The position numbers and the translations under genes are program-made. The notes beneath the pieces were generated by a model. The model made no database searches. It worked only from the letters and a program-made list of their open reading frames with translations, and was not told where the DNA came from. A DNA stretch of 64,000 bases from the NCBI GenBank assembly GCA_903886975.1, contig CAISOB010000024.1, positions 1 through 64,000 of the forward strand, given 5' to 3'. Origin of the DNA: an uncultured beta proteobacterium. Its GTDB lineage: Bacteria; Pseudomonadota; Gammaproteobacteria; Burkholderiales; Rhodocyclaceae. Each line of letters starts with the position of its first letter. Position 1 is the first letter of the stretch. Positions 54,165 through 62,416 of this stretch are shown here, piece after piece.

Positions 54165-55459
54165 CTTCCGCATTAATGGCACTGATCGCCGTGCTGGTTG
54201 CAGGCTTTCTGCTGCGCGCGCCGATCGGTTTTTCGATGATCGCCAGCGGCGTCGCCTATCTCGCCGTCAAGGGACAGGACCTCGGGATGGTGTCGGAGCA
54301 GATTCTCAACGGCCTGTACAACAGCTATGTTCTGCTCGCGGTGCCGCTGTTCATTCTGGCCGCCAACATCATGAACGCCGGCACCGTCAGCGACCGCCTG
54401 TTTGACTTCTGCGCGATTCTCGTCGGCCGGTTTCGCGGCGGCCTGGCGCAGGTGAACATTCTGGTCAGCGTCGTGTTCGCCGGCATGAGCGGCAGCGCCA
54501 TCGCCGACGCGGCCGGTCCCGGTTTGATCAGCATCAAGCAGATGCTCAAACGGCCCGAATACACGCCCGGATTCGCCGGCGCCATCGTTGCCGCCGCGGC
54601 AACGCTCGGCCCGATCATTCCGCCGTCGATTCCGCTCGTCATCTACGGACTGGTTTCGGGCGCTTCGGTCGGCGCACTGTTCCTCGGTGGCGTGTTGCCC
54701 GGATTCATGATGGCTTTCCTGTTGATGATCGCCGTCTACATCATCGCCCGCCATCGCAACATGCCGCGCGAACGCCGGATTCCGCTGGCCGAGTGGCCCG
54801 GCATCTGCTACCGCGGCGCATTGCCGCTGTCGATTCCGGTGGTCTTGCTGACCGGCATTTATACGGGCGCTTTTACGCCGACGGAAGCGGCGGCAGTCGC
54901 TGCGTTCCAGGCCTTGTTCGTGGCTGGCGTGGTTTACCGGGCGCTGACCTGGAGAAAGCTCTGGGAAGTCATTCTTGAATCGACGCGCGGCAGCGCGGTC
55001 ATCACGCTGATTATTGCCGGTTCGTTCATCATCAACTACGCCTTTACGGCCGAGGGTGTTCCGCACCTGCTCGCCACCTGGGTCATGGACATGCACTTCA
55101 GCAAGGTGCAGTTCCTGCTGATGGTCAACGTGCTGTTCCTGGCATTGGGCTGCGTCATGGACATCTCGGTGCTGCTGCTGGTATTCGTGCCTATCCTCCT
55201 GCCCGTTGCCAGCGCGCTGCATATCGATCTCGTGCATTTCGGCGTCATGGTCGTGCTGAACATGATGATCGGCCTGATCCATCCGCCTTTCGGCATGCTG
55301 CTGTTCGTGATCAACGCCCTGACCGGCATCCCGATCAAGGACATGATGATGGAGGGATGGCTGTTCCTGATCATGTTGCTGCTGCTTTTGTTCGGCATCA
55401 TGCTGTATCCGGAAATCGTCCTGATTGTTCCGCACTCCATGGGCTATGTAACGCAATAG
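54161..55459 (+). CDS. dctM: TRAP transporter large permease (DctM family)
   Basis: A 432-residue permease with about 12 TM helices; the substrate/Na+-translocating subunit. Characteristic stretches are VPLFILAANIMNAGTVSDRL, FAGMSGSAIADAAGPGLI, TLGPIIPPSIPLVIYGLVSG and GAFTPTEAAAVAAFQAL, ending with HPPFGMLLFVINALTGIPI. ATG 54161 (AGGAGAGCAA upstream) is chosen because it overlaps the dctQ stop; the open frame extends much further upstream only as a shadow of dctQ. Confidence 0.94.
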   Translation: MTSALMALIAVLVAGFLLRAPIGFSMIASGVAYLAVKGQDLGMVSEQILNGLYNSYVLLAVPLFILAANIMNAGTVSDRLFDFCAILVGRFRGGLAQVNILVSVVFAGMSGSAIADAAGPGLISIKQMLKRPEYTPGFAGAIVAAAATLGPIIPPSIPLVIYGLVSGASVGALFLGGVLPGFMMAFLLMIAVYIIARHRNMPRERRIPLAEWPGICYRGALPLSIPVVLLTGIYTGAFTPTEAAAVAAFQALFVAGVVYRALTWRKLWEVILESTRGSAVITLIIAGSFIINYAFTAEGVPHLLATWVMDMHFSKVQFLLMVNVLFLALGCVMDISVLLLVFVPILLPVASALHIDLVHFGVMVVLNMMIGLIHPPFGMLLFVINALTGIPIKDMMMEGWLFLIMLLLLLFGIMLYPEIVLIVPHSMGYVTQ

Positions 55460-55468
55460 CCTGGCAGG

Positions 55469-55503
55469 CTTGTGCGCGCCGCGGAACAGGCCGCGCGCAC
55501 AAG
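55469..55503 (+). terminator. Stem-loop after the TRAP genes
   Basis: CTTGTGCGCG pairs perfectly with CGCGCACAAG across a 15-base loop, ten bases after dctM. It is followed only by TTATTTCC, so it may be a weak terminator or a stabilising 3' hairpin. Confidence 0.6.
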
Positions 55504-55524
55504 TTATTTCCCGTCTTGTTGTGA

Positions 55525-56565
55525 ATGGATGCAGTGAGCAAATACACACGCCTGACCATAGACGACATTGCACGCATGGCGGGGGTTTCGCGCACCACCG
55601 CGAGCATGGTCCTGAACGGCCGCGCCGAACAGTTTCGCATTTCGACGGCGACGCAGGAACGGGTCGTCGGCATCGCTCGCGAGCATCATTTCCAGCCTTC
55701 GCATTCGGCGCGGACGCTGCGTTCAGGCTGCAGCAACACGCTCGGACTCGTCGTCCCCGAGCTGACCAACTTTGCCCATGCGAGCCTCGCGCAAGCCATG
55801 GAGCCGATCTGCCACGCGGCCGGCTATCAGTTGCTGGTCGTCTCGAGCAACGACGAGGCGGAACAGGAAGCGGCCGGCATCGAGCACCTGATCGCGCGCC
55901 AGGTCGACGGCCTGATCATTGTTCCCTGCTCGTCCGATCCCGAGCTCTACCTCCATTGGAGCGCGCGCCTGCCGCTGTTCCTCGTCGATCGACGCGTCGG
56001 CAGCGCGGACCTGCCTTTCGTCGTCACCGACGCGCAAAGCGCCGTCACCACGATGGTCTTCGACGCGGTGCGCGGCGGCGCCGAAGAGGCCTACCACTTC
56101 GGCGGACAGCCACATCTTTCGCCGAGCATCGACCGGCTCGCCGGCTTCCGCGCGGCGCTCGGCCAGGCCGGCCTGGCCGAGCGGGACGGTTGGGTGCGTA
56201 CGCGCGATTACCGGCGCAGCAGCGGCTATGAACTGATGGCCGAATGCTTTCACGACCTCGGCCGCTACCCGCGCGTGCTGTTTACCGGCTCGATCACGCT
56301 GCTTGAGGGGGCCCTCGCCTTCATCAGCGAACACCGGCATTTCGACATCGCGCCCGAGCGCATGATGACCTTCGACGATCACTATCTGCTCGATTGCCTG
56401 CCGCTGCGCATCGATTCGATCGAGCAGGACAGCCGCGCGCTCGCAGCGACCAGCCTGGAAAAACTGATCGGCGTTATCAACCGGCAAAAGCCGGCGTCGG
56501 AAACCATTCCGGCGCGCCTGCACTGGCGCAGCCGCAAGGTCGCTGCGCTATCGCCAACGGCCTGA
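55525..56565 (+). CDS. LacI-family regulator, Cra/FruR-like (copy 2)
   Basis: A 346-residue repressor. The HTH TIDDIARMAGVSRTTASMVL followed by NGRAEQFRISTATQERVVGI again contains the Cra-type GRAxQFRIS stretch. The core begins LGLVVPELTNFAHASLAQAM and includes QVDGLIIVPCSSDPEL, FLVDRRVGSADLPFVVTD and TFDDHYLLDCLPLRIDSI. It sits between the TRAP and ABC importer operons. Together with copy 1 it probably divides control of this island; the similar HTHs raise the possibility of overlapping operators. Confidence 0.9.
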   Translation: MDAVSKYTRLTIDDIARMAGVSRTTASMVLNGRAEQFRISTATQERVVGIAREHHFQPSHSARTLRSGCSNTLGLVVPELTNFAHASLAQAMEPICHAAGYQLLVVSSNDEAEQEAAGIEHLIARQVDGLIIVPCSSDPELYLHWSARLPLFLVDRRVGSADLPFVVTDAQSAVTTMVFDAVRGGAEEAYHFGGQPHLSPSIDRLAGFRAALGQAGLAERDGWVRTRDYRRSSGYELMAECFHDLGRYPRVLFTGSITLLEGALAFISEHRHFDIAPERMMTFDDHYLLDCLPLRIDSIEQDSRALAATSLEKLIGVINRQKPASETIPARLHWRSRKVAALSPTA

Positions 56566-56942
56566 GGCCGACGCGGCGACCGCTCGGGCGGCCCGGACAG
56601 CGCTCTTTGACTTTTCCCCGCGGTAGAGGAAGGCGGGCAATGGATTTTGCGCGCGCATCCACGGCGCGTCCTGATGACGCGCGCCGGCGCGCAGGGGCGA
56701 TGCCGACGCGGCGAGAACTCGTCGACGTCTTCAAGAACAGATCACCATTGACACTCAAAAGATGCGAGTGATAACCTGAAAAATAATGCTTACTCGATAT
56801 CTGGCACCGCATTTAATCCGGCGCTGCGGTACGGCCATGGGGATAAGCGGGTCCGACAAGTGCAGAAATTCCTGTGATGGCAGCCGCACCTTTTCACGCT
56901 TTGGGCGACAAGAAGTTTAACTACAGCGGAGGTGAGTTGATC
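56566..56942. other. 377-base intergenic region before the ABC importer operon
   Basis: No gene is evident. It includes the candidate promoter at 56748-56775 and a strong RBS (GGAGGTGA at 56929-56936) for the binding-protein gene. A half-operator resembling TGCTTACTCG occurs near 56787 without a matching second half. Confidence 0.5.
56748..56775 (+). promoter_or_regulatory. Sigma-70-type promoter candidate for the ABC importer operon
   Basis: A perfect -35 TTGACA (56748-56753) is followed after 16 bases by GATAAC (56770-56775), a 4/6 match to the -10. The leader to the binding-protein ATG would be about 160 bases. Confidence 0.5.
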
Positions 56943-58277
56943 ATGAATTCAAGATCGAAGTTATCACGGCGGGATTTTTTGGCGGCTACGGCAGCGCTCG
57001 GCGGTTCGGCATTACTTGGCGCGCCCCGGCCGTCGTTTGCGGCAGAGGTCGATTGGAAGCGTTATGCGGGAACTACGATCGAGGTCAATCTGATCAAGAG
57101 TCCCCGTAGCGAGTGGATTTTGAAGAACCTCGCCGAATTTGAGACCTTGACCGGAATCAAGGTCAATGCCGAAGCGACGCCCGAGCAACAGCAGCGGCAG
57201 AAGACGACGATCGAACTCAGTTCCGGCAAGCCCAGCTTCGACGTCGTGCATCTGAGCTATCACGTGCAGAAGCGCCAATTCGAAAGAGGCGATTGGCTGG
57301 CTGATATCAGCGGCTTCTTCAAGGATCCCGCTTTGACCGATCCGTCCTTCTCCGCCGCCGACTTCGGGCAGGCCGGCTGGATGTTTGCAACGGACGCCAA
57401 AGGGCGGCTGCTTTCGCTGCCGTTCTCCGTTGATTATTTCATCCTCTACTGGAACAAGGATCTTTTCGAGAAGAAAGGCCTCCGTTATCCGCAGAGTTTC
57501 GATGAAATCGTCAATTGCGCCGAAGCTTTGACGGACAAGTCTTCCGGCACCTACGGTTTTGTCGCGCGCGGTTTGAAGAATGCGAATGTACCGGTGTGGA
57601 CCGCGCTGATGCTCGGGTGCGGCACCCCTTCGGTCAGCCCCGATGGAAAAATACTGGCCGATTCGGACGAAGCCATCCTGGCGGCCAAGTACTATCAGCG
57701 CCTGATGTCGAAGTCTGCGCCGCCGGGCGTTTCCGGTTTCAACTGGGCGGAAGCGCAATCGGCCTTCCTGCAAGGCAAAATCGGGATGTGGATCGATGGG
57801 CTCGGTTTCGCGCCTCCGATCGAAGACCCGACGCGATCGAGGGTTGTCGGCAGAACCGGCTACGGCGTCATGCCGAAGGGGCCGAAGGAACAAGCTGCGG
57901 CGACAACCGGGGACGGCATCGGCGTGACACGGCAGAGTACCAAGAAAGAGGCCTCTTATCTCTTCTGCGAGTGGGTCGTTTCCAAGAAGATGGGCGCCGG
58001 CCTGCTGCAAACCGGGTCTGGCGTTCCTTTCCGCAGCGTGGTCATCGCCGACCCCGAAGTGCGCAAGGGCGTCAAGATGCCGGCGGAATGGCTCGACGCG
58101 GTGCTCGGCAGCGCCAAGGTTTCCAAGCTGTCTCTGCCGGTCATCGTTCCCGTCACCGAATTCCGTGACATTTACGGCGTGGCGCTGACGAACATGATCG
58201 GTGGTGCCGATCCTGCCACTGAACTCAAGAAAGCAACGGCTCAATTCGCGCCGGTTCTCGCCAAGAGCGAAGGGTAG
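56943..58277 (+). CDS. ABC sugar importer, substrate-binding protein with Tat-type signal
   Basis: A 444-residue family-1 extracellular solute-binding protein. The N-terminus SKLSRRDFLAATAALGGSAL carries a twin-arginine motif (SRRDFLA), and cleavage is expected after SFAAE at about 36. The binding-protein core includes FDVVHLSYHVQKRQFERGDW, LSLPFSVDYFILYWNKDLFE, GFNWAEAQSAFLQGKIGMWI and ending PATELKKATAQFAPVL. GGAGGTGA lies seven bases before ATG 56943. Tat export suggests that it folds in the cytoplasm. The ligand is likely a sugar or sugar derivative, as the downstream permeases are of the MalFG type. Confidence 0.9.
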   Translation: MNSRSKLSRRDFLAATAALGGSALLGAPRPSFAAEVDWKRYAGTTIEVNLIKSPRSEWILKNLAEFETLTGIKVNAEATPEQQQRQKTTIELSSGKPSFDVVHLSYHVQKRQFERGDWLADISGFFKDPALTDPSFSAADFGQAGWMFATDAKGRLLSLPFSVDYFILYWNKDLFEKKGLRYPQSFDEIVNCAEALTDKSSGTYGFVARGLKNANVPVWTALMLGCGTPSVSPDGKILADSDEAILAAKYYQRLMSKSAPPGVSGFNWAEAQSAFLQGKIGMWIDGLGFAPPIEDPTRSRVVGRTGYGVMPKGPKEQAAATTGDGIGVTRQSTKKEASYLFCEWVVSKKMGAGLLQTGSGVPFRSVVIADPEVRKGVKMPAEWLDAVLGSAKVSKLSLPVIVPVTEFRDIYGVALTNMIGGADPATELKKATAQFAPVLAKSEG

Positions 58278-58314
58278 GAGGGTAGCTCTCCGGCCCGGTT
58301 CGCTTGGTCCCGAT

Positions 58315-58346
58315 GCGTGAGCGCCCAGCCGGCGCTCACGCTTTTT
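58315..58346 (+). terminator. Stem-loop with T tract between binding-protein and permease genes
   Basis: GCGTGAGCGCC, a 5-base loop, GGCGCTCACGC and then TTTTT. An 11-bp perfect stem plus U tract is a rho-independent terminator by form. Being inside the operon, it probably lets only some transcripts through, giving more binding protein than membrane components. Confidence 0.8.
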
Positions 58347-58363
58347 CAACCAGATGAAAAATC

Positions 58364-59272
58364 ATGATCAGCACAGATAGAGCGGTCCCGTCCTACCGGC
58401 TGGCTCCCAATTATCGTCCCTTCGTCATGCCGGCGCTGATCGTCGTTTGCGCGGTGATCATTTTTCCGTGGGCATTCACGGTTTGGATGAGCGCCAATGA
58501 CTGGACACTGGGCCAGGCACGCACCTTTGTCGGCGCGGAAAACTATATCAACCTGGCATTGGACGCGCGCTTCTGGGAGTCTCTCTGGCATACGATTTAC
58601 TATACGGCGCTGGCGGTGATTTTGCCCCTTTTTCTGGGAACGATCGCGGCGCTGATTTTTGACGAGCAATTCCCACTGCGGGGATTTCTGCGCGGCGTTT
58701 TCGTCATGCCGATGATGGCCACGCCTGTGGCCATCGCGCTGGTGTGGACGATGATGTTCCATCCGCAGTTGGGCATCCTCAATTATTTCCTGTCGCTCGT
58801 CGGCATCGAGGCTCAGGGATGGATTTACGATCAGGCGACCGTCATTCCCTCGCTGGTCATCGTCGAGGTCTGGCAATGGACGCCGCTCGTGATGCTGATC
58901 GTCCTCGGCGGGCTGGCTGCTGTTCCTCGCGAGCCGTATGAAAGCGCCGAGATCGACGGCGCCAACGGTTGGCAGAAATTTCGCTATCTGACGCTGCCGA
59001 TGATCGGGCCGTTCTTGATGATCGCGGTCATCATTCGCACGATCGACGCGCTGAAGAGTTTCGACATCATTTACGCGATGACGCAGGGCGGACCCGGTAC
59101 CGCTTCCGAAACGATCAACATCTATCTCTATAACGTTGCGTTTTCGTATTACAACATCGGCTATGCCTCGGCGATGGCGATCATTTTCTTCATCCTGATC
59201 GTCATTCTCTCGTTTGTGCTGCTGATCGTTCGGCAATGCACTGTCTGGTCGCAAGCGGGGGATGGTAAGTGA
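58364..59272 (+). CDS. ABC sugar importer permease (MalF/UgpA type)
   Basis: A 302-residue inner membrane protein with six TM helices. The cytoplasmic coupling loop is VPREPYESAEIDGANGWQKF (EAA motif: EsAeiDGAngwqkF), followed by YLTLPMIGPFLMIAVIIRTI. The GFLRGVFVMPMMATPVAIAL and ALKSFDIIYAMTQGGPGTAS stretches are typical of this family. It overlaps the next permease by four bases. Confidence 0.92.
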   Translation: MISTDRAVPSYRLAPNYRPFVMPALIVVCAVIIFPWAFTVWMSANDWTLGQARTFVGAENYINLALDARFWESLWHTIYYTALAVILPLFLGTIAALIFDEQFPLRGFLRGVFVMPMMATPVAIALVWTMMFHPQLGILNYFLSLVGIEAQGWIYDQATVIPSLVIVEVWQWTPLVMLIVLGGLAAVPREPYESAEIDGANGWQKFRYLTLPMIGPFLMIAVIIRTIDALKSFDIIYAMTQGGPGTASETINIYLYNVAFSYYNIGYASAMAIIFFILIVILSFVLLIVRQCTVWSQAGDGK

Positions 59273-60090
59273 CTCATAAAATACTCGGCCGCATCGGCTT
59301 CCTTTTTGCCGCACTGGTCTTCGTTTCGCCGGTCGTGCTTTTTTTCCTGTGGATGCTGTCTCTGTCGCTCAAGTTCGAGATCGACAACGCCGCCTACCCG
59401 CCGGTTTTCATTCCCGAACATTTCGCCTGGTCGAACTACGTCAAGGTGTTTGCCGAGAATAATTTCTTCCGCTATTTCTGGAATTCGCTGCTGGTGACGG
59501 GGACTGCAACGCTGCTCGCGCTGGTGATCGGCGTACCGGCCGGCTATGGCATCGCACGGCTGAAAGCGCAGAAGTCGGCCATCGTGATCATGATCGCGCG
59601 CATGACGCCAGGCTTGTCGTTCCTGATTCCGATGTTCCTGCTGTTTCAATGGATGAATCTGATCGGTACGCTCTGGCCGCAAATCATCATTCACCTCGTG
59701 GTCACCGTGCCGCTCGTGGTCTGGATCATGATGGGCTATTTCGAGACGACGCCGATCGAGCTCGAGGAAGCGGCGAGTATCGACGGCGCAACGAGCTGGC
59801 AGGTCTTCCGCATGGTTGCGCTGCCGATTGCCAAGCCGGGCATCGTCGTCTCGTTCATCCTGTCGATCATTTTTTCCTGGAATAACTTCGTATTTGGCGT
59901 CGTGCTGGCCAATCGCGAAACGCGGACGCTGCCTGTCGCCGTCTACAACATGCTCTCGTTTGAACAGGTGAGTTGGGGACCGCTGGCCGCAGCCGCGCTG
60001 ATCGTCACGCTGCCTGTCCTGATCCTGACGATGTTTGCGCAGAAAGAGATTGTCGCCGGGCTGACTGCCGGAGCCGTCAAGGGCGGATGA
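59269..60090 (+). CDS. ABC sugar importer permease (MalG/UgpE type)
   Basis: A 273-residue permease with six TM helices and EAA loop TPIELEEAASIDGATSWQVF, then MVALPIAKPGIVVSFILSII. It begins with GTG, which overlaps the preceding TGA stop (GTGA), so translation is coupled. The FSWNNFVFGVVLANRETRTL and GPLAAAALIVTLPVLILTM segments place it in the MalG branch. Confidence 0.92.
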   Translation: MTHKILGRIGFLFAALVFVSPVVLFFLWMLSLSLKFEIDNAAYPPVFIPEHFAWSNYVKVFAENNFFRYFWNSLLVTGTATLLALVIGVPAGYGIARLKAQKSAIVIMIARMTPGLSFLIPMFLLFQWMNLIGTLWPQIIIHLVVTVPLVVWIMMGYFETTPIELEEAASIDGATSWQVFRMVALPIAKPGIVVSFILSIIFSWNNFVFGVVLANRETRTLPVAVYNMLSFEQVSWGPLAAAALIVTLPVLILTMFAQKEIVAGLTAGAVKGG

Positions 60091-60169
60091 CGAACGAATC
60101 GATTTGACGAATGGGCGCGGCGCTTTATGAATCCTGTTCTGCGTCCGCCACAGGAAAAGGAAATTCGGT

Positions 60170-61234
60170 ATGGCCTCAGTAAGAATCGTTAACGCCAAGA
60201 AAAATTTTGGTGCCGTGAAGGTGATTCGGGGCGTAGACATCGATATCGCCGATGGCGAATTCGTCGTGCTTGTCGGTCCTTCGGGTTGCGGGAAATCGAC
60301 CCTGCTGCGCATGATCGCGGGACTTGAGGAAGTCAGTGGCGGCGAAATCTATATCGGACAAAGGGAAGTCAGCCACCTGCGTGCGCGCGACCGCGATATC
60401 GCCATGGTGTTTCAGAACTATGCGCTTTATCCGCACATGACGGTTTCCGACAACATGGGTTTCGCGCTCAAGCTGAAGAAAGCCGGCGAGCAGGAAATGA
60501 ACGACAAAGTCGCCAGGGCGGCGTCGATTCTCGGCCTCGAGAATCTTCTTGAGCGCCTGCCGCGCCAACTTTCCGGCGGACAACGCCAGCGGGTCGCCAT
60601 GGGCCGCGCCATCGTTCGCGATCCTCAGGTCTTCCTGTTCGACGAGCCCTTGTCCAATCTGGATGCGAAGCTGCGCGTCCAGATGCGTGGCGAAATTCGG
60701 GCGCTGCATCGACGCATCGGCACGACGACGATTTATGTTACGCACGACCAGGTCGAAGCGATGACGATGGCCGACAAGATCGTCGTGCTCCACGACGGAT
60801 TGGTCGAACAGATCGGCACACCGCTCGAACTCTATGATCGACCGGACAATCTTTTCGTTGCCGGATTCATCGGCTCGCCGGCAATGAATTTTATCGACGG
60901 ACGCATCGAGAACGGCGAATTCAAAGCGATCGGCGGCTTGGCTTTGCCCTTGCCCGAAGGTCTTCCGGCAGGGAAATTTGCCGGCGTCGAACTCGTTTAT
61001 GGCATACGGCCTGAGCATATCCGGGCGAAAGCCGACGGCATTCAAGGCACGGTCGATCTTGTCGAAGGAACCGGATCGGAAGTCTATGCCAAGCTTGATT
61101 GTCAGGGGCAAGCGATCTATTGCCTGTTCCGCGAACGTATCCAGATTGAATACCAGCAGTCGCTTTGTATTGGACTGGATCCGTCGCTCGTTCATATCTT
61201 CGACAAGGCGACAGGAAAGCGCGTCGTCGTATAG
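60170..61234 (+). CDS. ABC sugar importer ATP-binding protein (MalK/UgpC type)
   Basis: A 354-residue ATPase. Walker A is [14 protein letters not shown]-loop [20 protein letters not shown], signature [14 protein letters not shown], Walker [17 protein letters not shown], and switch His in [14 protein letters not shown]. The C-terminal OB-fold regulatory domain (from about 240) contains [33 protein letters not shown] precedes ATG 60170. It completes a full importer with the binding protein and two permeases. Confidence 0.93.
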   Translation: MASVRIVNAKKNFGAVKVIRGVDIDIADGEFVVLVGPSGCGKSTLLRMIAGLEEVSGGEIYIGQREVSHLRARDRDIAMVFQNYALYPHMTVSDNMGFALKLKKAGEQEMNDKVARAASILGLENLLERLPRQLSGGQRQRVAMGRAIVRDPQVFLFDEPLSNLDAKLRVQMRGEIRALHRRIGTTTIYVTHDQVEAMTMADKIVVLHDGLVEQIGTPLELYDRPDNLFVAGFIGSPAMNFIDGRIENGEFKAIGGLALPLPEGLPAGKFAGVELVYGIRPEHIRAKADGIQGTVDLVEGTGSEVYAKLDCQGQAIYCLFRERIQIEYQQSLCIGLDPSLVHIFDKATGKRVVV

Positions 61235-61446
61235 AGCCTTCGGCATATCGCGCATCCGCGCCCAGGGGGTGAAGGCCTGCGAAAGGAATCCGGGCGCCGC
61301 TGATCGAACGGATGTTCAAGTCCGACAAGCGCACGGCAAACGGTTCCGCCGGGAATATGCCCGGATGACGACCGTCCGAGCAGAAAGAATCCGGCGCGCG
61401 AGCTTGCAGGAAACGAAGCGTGGCCGCGGCCGCCGAGTTCAGCGCG

Positions 61447-62382
61447 TCAACGGACGATGCCCAGCTCTTTTCTTAGCACCTCACCGAGGTGCATCATCTG
61501 CTGCATGGTGGTCTGGAAATGCGCCGAGTAGTAGTTGCCCGCTTCGCGCGCCCTGCTGGCGACGCTCTTGAAGTTGCCGATCGAGAGATGGTAATCCTTG
61601 GCGCAGATCGGGTAGTCGAGATACTCGGCGAGCGACGCTGTCGTCAGATAATCCGAAACGATCAGCGCCTTTTCTGCGTCCTTCTGCCAGTTGTTGCACA
61701 GCCAGACGTAAAGCTCGGGATGGAAATTGGTCATCACGCCGCTGTAGCCATGGCCGCCGGCCTGCAGCGAGGCGAGCAGGGTCTGCCCGTTGGCGTTGGC
61801 CAGATGCAGGCGGCTGCCCTTGATCAGCGCCAGGCGGCGGCGGATGGTTTCGATCTGGCAGCAGGTATCCTTGATGAAGGTATATCGACCGCTCTGCGCG
61901 CACCAGGCGACGACCTCGTCGGACAAGAGCCGCTTGTACGGAGCCGGACATTCGTAGATGCCCAGCCCGACTTTGTCGGTCAATGCGGCAGTGATCTTCT
62001 TCACGTTGGCGAGCATCACCGCATCGCTCTCTCCGGCCATGGCAAAGCGATTGCTGATCATGATCACGCTGTCGACGCCAGTCTCGGCCATCTTGCCCAG
62101 CTGCTCGATCTGTTGCGTCAAGCCACAGGCGGTGTGTCCGGAGGCGACGACCGGGACGCGACCGGCAACATATTCGACGACGAAGCGCGTCAATTGCAGC
62201 GACTCGTCTTCCGCGAGGAAGAACATCTCGCTCGACTGACAGTTGGCGAACAACCCGTCGACACCGGCGGCGAGATACCAGTCGATCAGTTTCTTCAGCG
62301 AATCCCAGTCGATTTGGCGGTTGTCATCAAAGGGGGTCAGCATGACCGGCCACACGCCCCGATACTTGTCATTAACAATCAT
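61447..62382 (-). CDS. DapA-fold aldolase/lyase (copy 2)
   Basis: A 311-residue paralogue of the lyase at 49452-50384. Schiff-base Lys171 is in RYTFIKDTCCQIET and Tyr143 in IYECPAPYKRLLSDEV. As in copy 1, NCQSSEMFFL (48-57) replaces the GTTGE loop. The NFHPELYVWLCNNW segment is also shared. It lies 34 bases after the isomerase-like gene on the same strand, suggesting that the two act in one route distinct from copy 1, possibly on the sugar imported by the adjacent ABC system. Confidence 0.85.
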   Translation of the reverse strand: MIVNDKYRGVWPVMLTPFDDNRQIDWDSLKKLIDWYLAAGVDGLFANCQSSEMFFLAEDESLQLTRFVVEYVAGRVPVVASGHTACGLTQQIEQLGKMAETGVDSVIMISNRFAMAGESDAVMLANVKKITAALTDKVGLGIYECPAPYKRLLSDEVVAWCAQSGRYTFIKDTCCQIETIRRRLALIKGSRLHLANANGQTLLASLQAGGHGYSGVMTNFHPELYVWLCNNWQKDAEKALIVSDYLTTASLAEYLDYPICAKDYHLSIGNFKSVASRAREAGNYYSAHFQTTMQQMMHLGEVLRKELGIVR

Positions 62383-62416
62383 TACTCAATCCTAAAAATA
62401 ATTTGGCCGGCAGCAA

